Part shown: positions 1-6,261 of the stretch, one piece after another
Position numbering within the stretch: position 1 is the first letter of the stretch
Layout: every line of letters begins with the position of its first letter
Source of the DNA: Candidatus Woesearchaeota archaeon
GTDB lineage: Archaea; Nanobdellota; Nanobdellia; Woesearchaeales; UBA12501
Assembly (NCBI GenBank): GCA_026394915.1
Contig: JAPLZS010000179.1
Location: 8,525-15,374 of the forward strand
Reading direction: 5' to 3'
Length of the DNA: 6,850 nt
The notes under the pieces: generated by a model
What the model was told of the DNA's origin: nothing
Database searches by the model: none
The model's input: only the letters and a program-made list of their open reading frames with translations
Program-made: the position numbers and the translations under genes

Positions 1-3000
1 CCTCCTTGACATGGCTGAGCTTGTCATATGTGCTTGATTCGCTCTGCTTGCTGAACAGGCCCAGCAGGCCTTCTGTTTCAAAGATGTATTCTTCTCCGTT
101 CCATGACTGGTAGAATGGGCAGGGACTGCCTATCTCTACCGTTGCAGGGATGGGGCAGGAATTTAGTCGATGGCTGTCCTGTGTCTCCACAAGGATGTAG
201 ATAGAATTATTCTGGGGCTGCAGATAATCTTTGATATTATCTGTTATAGTATACCTTAAGATATCGTCCTGGTCTGATGTAAAATCCTTGTATGCAACAG
301 GGATCCATTTTGATTCAGCGAAGCTCCAGACGCTTAGGTTGGTCAGATATGATGTGGCTGGATATCCTCTTCCTTTCCAGTATACATCAATGGATTTTAT
401 GGTTGAGAGAGATTCATTTAAGTAGAATACAGACAGAAGTGAGTTTACGTAATCTCCTTGTTCACAGAAAGGAGGGCTGCTGACTGAACAATATTTTCCA
501 TCAAGGCCAGACAGATCATTTTCACAGTTTCCTTCGCCTATTGAACCTAACACCCCATTATCTATGTAAACAGCATTGTCCTCATTGCTTGAATTCAGGA
601 AATAAGTGTTTATTCCTGATGTTGTGTCAAGATACACATAATTATCGCTGATATCTGAGTCCTGGCCCCCGTCATCACTGGTCACTACTGCTTTTATCCT
701 GTAATAATCCTCTGCAATCCCCTGTATGTTCCAATCGCATGTATACGGATCTGAATAAGCGGTGCATGCTTTATCTCCATTGATGCTGTCGGCAGTATAA
801 TAGAAAGTTACATTGGACACTGTGCTGTCAACATCAGAAGCAGATGCAGCAAGAGCCACATCAAGGCCTGCATCAGGATCCTCTACAGTGAATACCTTCC
901 CGGCGATGTCCTCTGATACGCTGACATGGGGCTTTGCTGAGCTTGCTGTCTTTTTGAAATAGATGTCAGTGTCTGCGCCTGAAAGCCCGCTATTGTCTTC
1001 CCATATGTAAAAGATACTGCCTGATGATGAGGTTATGTCTGGATTGAACGCCCCTCCCATGCTCTCATCATTTATTGCTCCAAGCTGATTCATTGTTCCG
1101 TTGTACATTGCAGCGACTATCCTGAAGAATGCGCAATTAGTGAAAGATTGTGAATTGAGATCGCAGTCGCTTTGCGCCTGAGACCATGAGATGTATGTCT
1201 TGCCGCCTGATTCTGTGATTGAAGGATTCAAGGACATGTAATCGCTTTCATTGCTCACCATGATTATGTCAGACCATTGGGAGCCATTCTTCTCCCTGTA
1301 AAAGATGTCATAATCGTTTATCATGTCTCCAAAGAACTGCGCCTCTGTCCTGGTATCATTATAAATCTTTAATTCATCTATTGTGCCGTTCGTCTGGTTG
1401 ATATAACCCAGTGTTGCATTAAAAATAGTTCCTATAGAAAATCTGCCATAAGGGTCATTCATACGCACTGGTCCAATGAAATTATCCGGATACTGCGCGC
1501 TTATGTTCATAGACGCCCCGTCCATGTACAGCTGAAGCTCTCTGCTGCCTGTCTCGTTGTTGAAGTCCCAGCTGAATCCAATGTGCTTCCATTCTCCTGC
1601 TGCCCAGACATTTACGCTTGCTGCAGCGGCAAATGGGTTTGTCTGGTTATCTACAGCTGCTGTCTGGACATAATTTGATCCAAGATATCCGAAGCCCGAG
1701 CTTATCAGGAGATGCAGGGAGCTGGATAGATTGTCAGGATAATTGCTGGCAAAAAGGTAATTGGATGTATTGTCTGCGCCTGACGGATTAAAAAAAGGCC
1801 TGACCCACATTGATATTGCTCCCCGGTTTATATTGAGATTTGATGCGCTTGAATAATTAAGATGCGCGCTCAGGGATATGTCAGGGCTCTCATTGGCCAT
1901 ATCAACCGATCGTCCATTATAAAAGAAATCTTTGTTGTAGCTGCTGCCTCTTGAGCTGTTCTTAAATGAGACTGCTGACTGCTCGACAATGCCTGACCCT
2001 CTTGAGAACGTAGCATTTGTGCTTTTATCAAATGAGGCATAAAAAAGAAGGTCTGGATCAGGATAATTTATGTTATCAACCCATACTATCTTTGTTATGT
2101 TGCTGCTTCCGGTCACTATCTTAGGCTTCTTCGGGAAATAGCTTGACAAAGTTGTTCTTCCAAGAACGTCATGCGCTGCGAATGAGCTGTAGCTCGCATC
2201 GCTCACATTCTCCTCTCCATGCCATGTTCCTGAGAAGTTCTTTTGTTCGTGATGTATATAGCTCATGTTGAGGTCATCAGGAGAGAATTCTTCCCAGACA
2301 ACATGCACTGTCTTGTTCAGGTCAACAGAAAGGTCAGGCATGTATGCGTATGATGTCCCATTGCTCACAAGCTCTGGCTCAGACCAGCTTGTGCTGTTCC
2401 TCACCATGTACATCACGCTCAGTGAAGTGCTGTTATGCACATCGTTATATACCACATGCACATTATTGCTCCTGTCAACTGTGATGCTTGGGTAATAAGA
2501 CAGATTAATGCCTGATGTCAGCATTATCTGGCCTGATTCTACTGTGTTGTTCATGACACTCCTGTAGAATATGCTCCTGTTTCCTGCGTGCATCTTTATT
2601 TCTGCAGCTGATCTCACATTATCAGATATCATCAGCTCATCAATCCTGTAATCGGCAGCAAATGATTGGTCCGGCCTGCATGGGCCTATGCATAATGTAT
2701 CAAAAGAGAACCCGCGATCGAGATTTTGGGTGCTTGAGCCTGCAAGATAGCCGTCAATGTAAAGCTTGAATACAGATGCGCTCAGCGTGCTGAGATCATA
2801 TGTAACTGCAACATGATGCCATTCATTTGCCCTAAAGGGATAGAAATAAGAAGAAGGCGACACTGAGTATGAAGAAGAAGCTGATGTCGGATATGCAGCT
2901 GCATAAGAGCTGAACGTTATAAGATTCTGGTTGTATCCTCCCAAAGTCAATGCTGCGCCTCTGCTTGCGTTTGTGCTGTTGAACAGATCCAGAAGGACGC

Positions 3001-3757
3001 TTGCATCTGATGAAGATTTCCTCTGGATATCTACCAAAGGGTTAAACCACAGCTCTATTGTGCCTCGAGTATTGTCAAGATTGCCGACTGCGCTGAAGTT
3101 CATGTAAGATGATGAACCCCTTCCTGAAAGGGAGAGCGCATTTTTTATCAGGGCATTCTTGGTTATCTTTGTATTGGCTGGTTCAGTTCCAAGAGAGTAC
3201 ACTGTTGCGGCTCCTGCTGCATAATCTGCATTCTGCAATGAATTTGCGTCATTGAAGTGCGCAAGAAGGAGCGTGTTGCTGTCTGCTGCAAGCTCTGCAG
3301 GAGGTGATAATGCGCTCCAGACTATATGGCTTGCATTGTCTGGACCAAATGCTATTGCGGGCTGTATGGATGAGGTTATGCTCTCATTGCTGAGAACCTG
3401 CACCCCTCCGCTCATCTTGCTATCGCTGCCGAGCTTTTGTATTGACCATGTATTGTTAAGCCTGTAATTGAAGAATATGTCCTTGTCCGGGCCATTGTTC
3501 CTGCTTAAGCTGAGATCTGAACTTGCGATGCCTGCGCTTAAATCGCTTAAATCAGTCTCATCCACCCAGACAGCATGTATCACTCCTCCTGAGCTTATAT
3601 CAAAAGCAGGTTCCTTTGAATCCAGATTGCTATCTTTGCTGACAACTTCAGTCAGCAGTATAGAGGCTCCGCTGACGCAGAAAGCATAAATAGAACATAA
3701 CAGGATAGAACATAGCAACAGAATAAGAATACCACTGACCCTGCTTTTTTTGCCCAA
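1..3757 (-). CDS. Secreted multidomain surface protein: beta-propeller-like repeats with two LamG domains, Ig-like and jelly-roll-like modules (C-terminus beyond window)
   Basis: Reading the minus strand from TTG at 3757, I found no stop in 1252 codons down to the window edge. The N-terminus (MGKKSRVSG, then a Leu/Ile-rich stretch to about residue 24) is a signal peptide, possibly cleaved near VSG-A at 30/31. Seven blade-like motifs (x-H-x-V-W-x-D type) have their aromatic at W64, W147, Y437, W488, W559, W858 and W919. Each is followed by a strand such as DIFFNYR, SIFYR or DIFYR. LamG-like (concanavalin-A-like) domains lie at about 162-392 (key text NEWHHVAVTYD, KLYIDGYLAG, RIDELMISD) and 568-811 (GEWKHIGFSWD, LQLYMDG, GTIDELKIYND). 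An Ig-like module (about 938-1040, VTFYYTAD, YRIKAVVTSDDGG) and a jelly-roll-like region (about 1043-1200, IDVYWKGRGYPATSY) follow, then CPFYQSWNGEEYIFE near 1215. Paired cysteines and about 39 N-x-S/T sequons fit an exported glycoprotein. A role in adhesion or glycan binding is inferred. No catalytic motif was recognised. It is transcribed divergently from the reductase-synthase gene. Confidence 0.9.
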   Translation of the reverse strand, partial: MGKKSRVSGILILLLCSILLCSIYAFCVSGASILLTEVVSKDSNLDSKEPAFDISSGGVIHAVWVDETDLSDLSAGIASSDLSLSRNNGPDKDIFFNYRLNNTWSIQKLGSDSKMSGGVQVLSNESITSSIQPAIAFGPDNASHIVWSALSPPAELAADSNTLLLAHFNDANSLQNADYAAGAATVYSLGTEPANTKITKNALIKNALSLSGRGSSSYMNFSAVGNLDNTRGTIELWFNPLVDIQRKSSSDASVLLDLFNSTNASRGAALTLGGYNQNLITFSSYAAAYPTSASSSYSVSPSSYFYPFRANEWHHVAVTYDLSTLSASVFKLYIDGYLAGSSTQNLDRGFSFDTLCIGPCRPDQSFAADYRIDELMISDNVRSAAEIKMHAGNRSIFYRSVMNNTVESGQIMLTSGINLSYYPSITVDRSNNVHVVYNDVHNSTSLSVMYMVRNSTSWSEPELVSNGTSYAYMPDLSVDLNKTVHVVWEEFSPDDLNMSYIHHEQKNFSGTWHGEENVSDASYSSFAAHDVLGRTTLSSYFPKKPKIVTGSSNITKIVWVDNINYPDPDLLFYASFDKSTNATFSRGSGIVEQSAVSFKNSSRGSSYNKDFFYNGRSVDMANESPDISLSAHLNYSSASNLNINRGAISMWVRPFFNPSGADNTSNYLFASNYPDNLSSSLHLLISSGFGYLGSNYVQTAAVDNQTNPFAAAASVNVWAAGEWKHIGFSWDFNNETGSRELQLYMDGASMNISAQYPDNFIGPVRMNDPYGRFSIGTIFNATLGYINQTNGTIDELKIYNDTRTEAQFFGDMINDYDIFYREKNGSQWSDIIMVSNESDYMSLNPSITESGGKTYISWSQAQSDCDLNSQSFTNCAFFRIVAAMYNGTMNQLGAINDESMGGAFNPDITSSSGSIFYIWEDNSGLSGADTDIYFKKTASSAKPHVSVSEDIAGKVFTVEDPDAGLDVALAASASDVDSTVSNVTFYYTADSINGDKACTAYSDPYTCDWNIQGIAEDYYRIKAVVTSDDGGQDSDISDNYVYLDTTSGINTYFLNSSNEDNAVYIDNGVLGSIGEGNCENDLSGLDGKYCSVSSPPFCEQGDYVNSLLSVFYLNESLSTIKSIDVYWKGRGYPATSYLTNLSVWSFAESKWIPVAYKDFTSDQDDILRYTITDNIKDYLQPQNNSIYILVETQDSHRLNSCPIPATVEIGSPCPFYQSWNGEEYIFETEGLLGLFSKQSESSTYDKLSHVKE

Positions 3758-3762
3758 GTTTA

Positions 3763-3772
3763 ATCACTTCTT
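3763..3772 (-). promoter_or_regulatory. Shine-Dalgarno site that fixes the TTG start
   Basis: On the minus strand AAGAAGTGAT matches 8 of 10 bases of AGGAGGTGAT, the complement of the archaeal 16S rRNA 3' end. It sits 5 nt before the TTG at 3757-3755. An in-frame TGA at 3766-3764 lies inside this site, so translation cannot start further upstream. The residues right after the TTG (GKKSR, then a hydrophobic run) form a normal signal peptide. Together these make TTG the likely start even though no ATG is available there. Confidence 0.75.
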
Positions 3773-3846
3773 TTTTATGCTGAACATTGATGCCTTGACC
3801 AAGGAATGCACACTATGGCTATTTAGAGCTGATACGCCAAAAGTAT

Positions 3847-3860
3847 GCAAAGCTCTTTGC
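3847..3860. repeat. Short perfect dyad GCAAAG-CT-CTTTGC
   Basis: The two 6-bp arms are perfect inverted repeats separated by 2 bp. The site lies in the divergent gap, about 90 bp upstream of the surface-protein start and about 160 bp upstream of the enzyme start. It could be an operator for a dimeric regulator, but a dyad this short can arise by chance. Confidence 0.3.
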
Positions 3861-3872
3861 TATCGGAACTTA

Positions 3873-3901
3873 AAGGGGATTTTTAGCGCGCTGGCCCCCT
3901 T
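3873..3901. repeat. Inverted repeat AAGGGG...CCCCTT enclosing the palindrome AGCGCGCT
   Basis: Six-base arms at 3873-3878 and 3896-3901 are complementary. The 8-bp palindrome AGCGCGCT at 3885-3892 lies between them. This is the only GC-rich patch in the gap and it abuts the AT-rich promoter block. It could be an operator, or a hairpin in the leader of the minus-strand transcript if that transcript starts from the TATA-like box at 3909-3918. Function is not shown. Confidence 0.3.
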
Positions 3902-3907
3902 ATATCA

Positions 3908-3944
3908 TTTTTATATATGAAAGTTTGGTTCTATATATATAAAA
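3908..3944 (+). promoter_or_regulatory. Candidate TATA boxes for the reductase-synthase gene
   Basis: Two TATA-like elements are visible: TTTTTATATAT at 3908-3918 and TATATATATAAAA at 3932-3944. With the usual archaeal spacing of about 25-30 bp, the first would start transcription near 3941, almost leaderless for the GTG at 3948. The second would start it near 3963, giving a leader of about 48 nt for the ATG at 4011. No clear purine-rich BRE precedes either. Read on the minus strand, 3918-3909 (TATATAAAAA) could instead serve the surface-protein gene. Confidence 0.4.
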
Positions 3945-4010
3945 TTTGTGATTTTAACAAACACCCTAACAATCAAAAACATTAAATATTCAAATCAATA
4001 TCAGAGATAT

Positions 4011-6254
4011 ATGCAAAATAAAAAAAGAGATGAAGCGTTCTATGATACAATAATAATCGGCGCAGGCCCGGCTGGCTGCGAGCTTGCATACCAGCTTGCA
4101 AAGAGAAGATTCAGTGTTCTTGTCCTGGAAAAAGAGAAACAAGGGAGAGATAAGCCGTGCGGAGGAGGGATCCAGCTCAGGGAATTGATGGAATTCGGAA
4201 AGCTTCCTTTGGATGTTATTGAAAGGAAGATAAGGAAGATGAGGGTAATCTCGGCTCAGAATAAAGTCCTTGAAGCTGGAATGGAGAACAAAAGCCTTTT
4301 TGCAGCAACAGTCAAAAGAAGCGTTTATGACAGATCTCTGCAGGAAAGAGCAGGAGAAGCAGGAGCTAAATTTCTTTTCAGGAACATGGCGGAAGGGATA
4401 AAATCAGATGGAAGCAGTGTAAGCGTATATGCAAATGGGAAAGAATTGAAGACAAAGCTCATCGTTAATGCTGCCGGCTCATCATCACAAAAGATCAATG
4501 AGAGATTAGGAATAAAAGAGAAATGTCCTGAATTGTGCATCACATACAATTTTCTGCTGAAATCAGAAGAAAGCCATATTGACAAGAATTTCAAAGATGC
4601 TATTGAGCTTTATTTCCTGAAAGGACGCGCTCAAGGCTATGCGTGGATATTCCCCAAAAGAGATGCATTGTCTGTAGGGATCGGCGCAACAGCAGGGTGC
4701 ATAAAGAGGGGCAGGATGAATATACAGGAGCTTCTGCGCAAATTCATAAAAAGCCACCCAATCGCATCTAAGAAACTAAGGGGCTGCAGAGTGATCAGTA
4801 AAAGCGGAGGAGTGATAAATCTTGGGATAATGCCCAGACTTTACTCCAAATCATTTCCTGCCATACTGATTGGAGATGCAGGAGGATTTGCGAACATCGT
4901 GCATGGCGGAGGGATATATCATGCAAGGAAATCTGCATTGATTGCGTCAGAATACTGCGCGCAGTTCCTGAGGACAGGAGAGAGAAAATATCTTAAAGGA
5001 TATGACTGTGCTGCAAGAAAATTCTTTCATGATCATGAATTGAGATGGGATAGGAAAATAAGGAACATACTCTGGAATGAGAAGACAATAGACGCCCTGG
5101 TTGAGAAAGGCAGTAAGGATGACAGGATAAAAGAGGCGCTGAGGATTGTGCTTACTTCTCCAGAATCCCATGAAAAAGCATACATTATCCTTGAGAAGAA
5201 GATGCTTGAGATGATATATTCAGAGCTTGACAAGAAAACAGGATTCTATAAATGCATGATCAACAGGAAACTGAGAACAATATTCAGCAAAGATGGAAAA
5301 TCTGGTCCAGATTTGACTGAATATGCAAATGAAGCGCTGCTGAACAGCAAGGCAAAGAGATTGAGGGCATTGCTCGGAATATTGTCATCAGAGATGTTCA
5401 ACGGCAACAGGAGCAATGCGCTGAATTTCTCTCTTGTGTATGAAATATTCCACACTGCGTCCCTTGTGCATGATGATATAATAGACGACTCAGAGAAAAG
5501 AAGAGGGAAAAAGACACTGCATGAGAGGCATGGGATTGGGAATGCAATTGTTGCAGGGGATCTAATGCTTTCAAAAGGATATTCTTTAATATCCAAGTTC
5601 TCAGAGACAAGCTCAATCTCAAAAAAGCAGGTGATTGGCCTGCTGAAAATAGTGGGAGAGGCAGGAGAGAGATGCTGTATTGGCCAGTCCCTTGACATGA
5701 GCATGGCAGAGAGAAAAGAGTACAGCAGCATAGAAAAATATCTCAGGATGATTGAGCTGAAGACAGGCTCTCTGATTGAAGGCTCTGTGAAAGGCGGAGC
5801 TGTGATTGCAGGAGCATCGAATAAGAATGTTGAGATGATCGGAGAGTTCGGAAAGAATCTAGGCATCGCATTCCAGATAATAGATGATTCTCTTGACCTT
5901 CTCGGAGGAAAGGCTGCAAACAAGTCTGTGATGAATGATCTAAAGCAGGGGAAGGCAACGCCGATGCTGATCTATGCATTGCAGAAAGCTGGCAAGAAGG
6001 ATAAAAAAATGATTCTGCATGCTGCTGGGAACAGGAATCTGACAGGCAAAGAAGCAGAAAAGATTGTCGGGATTTACAGGAAATACGATACGATAGGATA
6101 TGCGCAGAGGCTGAGCCATGAATATGTCAGCAGAGCAAGAAAAGAGCTGGCCAGGCTGCCGAAAGGAAAGGGAAAATCTAGAGCAATGAAGCCGAGAGAG
6201 CAGTTCAATGAGATTCTTGATGTGCTTGATTACTGGAGCATGCTCGGAGGATGA
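4011..6254 (+). CDS. Fused geranylgeranyl reductase-family flavoprotein and polyprenyl diphosphate synthase
   Basis: One open frame joins two isoprenoid enzymes; numbering is from the ATG at 4011 (747 aa). Residues about 10-390 are a geranylgeranyl reductase-type FAD protein: dinucleotide motif GAGPAG (G17, G19, G22), PCGGG at 49-53 with the family's cysteine at 50, GYAWIFPK at 209-216 (the YxWxFP prenyl-site signature), and GDAGG from 288 followed by HGGG. This family saturates prenyl chains. Residues about 400-747 are a trans-isoprenyl diphosphate synthase, which condenses isopentenyl diphosphate with an allylic diphosphate. Both Asp-rich motifs are intact: DDIID at 488-492 and DDSLD at 625-629, with KTGSLIEG and DLKQGKATPM nearby. 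The usual GGKRxRP is reduced to KAKRLRA (447-453). Neither half has a predicted membrane segment. A GTG at 3948 would add 21 AT-rich-encoded residues. I prefer ATG because the reductase family normally begins close to the Rossmann motif. The exact product is unknown. Confidence 0.93.
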   Translation: MQNKKRDEAFYDTIIIGAGPAGCELAYQLAKRRFSVLVLEKEKQGRDKPCGGGIQLRELMEFGKLPLDVIERKIRKMRVISAQNKVLEAGMENKSLFAATVKRSVYDRSLQERAGEAGAKFLFRNMAEGIKSDGSSVSVYANGKELKTKLIVNAAGSSSQKINERLGIKEKCPELCITYNFLLKSEESHIDKNFKDAIELYFLKGRAQGYAWIFPKRDALSVGIGATAGCIKRGRMNIQELLRKFIKSHPIASKKLRGCRVISKSGGVINLGIMPRLYSKSFPAILIGDAGGFANIVHGGGIYHARKSALIASEYCAQFLRTGERKYLKGYDCAARKFFHDHELRWDRKIRNILWNEKTIDALVEKGSKDDRIKEALRIVLTSPESHEKAYIILEKKMLEMIYSELDKKTGFYKCMINRKLRTIFSKDGKSGPDLTEYANEALLNSKAKRLRALLGILSSEMFNGNRSNALNFSLVYEIFHTASLVHDDIIDDSEKRRGKKTLHERHGIGNAIVAGDLMLSKGYSLISKFSETSSISKKQVIGLLKIVGEAGERCCIGQSLDMSMAERKEYSSIEKYLRMIELKTGSLIEGSVKGGAVIAGASNKNVEMIGEFGKNLGIAFQIIDDSLDLLGGKAANKSVMNDLKQGKATPMLIYALQKAGKKDKKMILHAAGNRNLTGKEAEKIVGIYRKYDTIGYAQRLSHEYVSRARKELARLPKGKGKSRAMKPREQFNEILDVLDYWSMLGG

Positions 6255-6261
6255 AAAACTC

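Larger units (their letters stand above)
3758..4010. other. Divergent intergenic regulatory region
   Basis: No convincing gene lies between the two divergent coding regions. The stretch holds the ribosome-binding site of the surface-protein gene, two short inverted repeats (3847-3860 and 3873-3901), and a very AT-rich block at 3901-3947 with TATA-like sequences readable on both strands. The segment 3948-4010 is open in frame with the downstream enzyme from a GTG. It is AT-rich and low in complexity, and I read it as leader rather than coding sequence. Confidence 0.6.

Noticed and set aside
231..3689. Several plus-strand open frames of 60-76 codons
   Set aside because: All are antisense to the continuous 1252-codon surface-protein frame, have no ribosome-binding sites, and read as low-complexity Ser/Leu/Cys-rich peptides.
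1..3757. Sialidase activity for the surface protein because of the propeller and LamG combination
   Set aside because: No clear Asp-box series, catalytic Arg triad or nucleophilic Tyr/Glu arrangement could be placed. The resemblance is only at the level of fold and repeat.
3948..4010. GTG at 3948 as the start of the reductase-synthase, adding 21 residues
   Set aside because: The extension is encoded by very AT-rich, Asn/Ile/Thr/Tyr-rich sequence with no ribosome-binding site, and reductase homologues normally begin near the Rossmann motif. A leaderless start there cannot be fully excluded.
5246..5923. A 225-codon open frame on the minus strand
   Set aside because: It lies fully antisense to the synthase domain. 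Its Ser/Leu/Phe-rich translation has no recognisable motif and mirrors the purine-rich coding strand.
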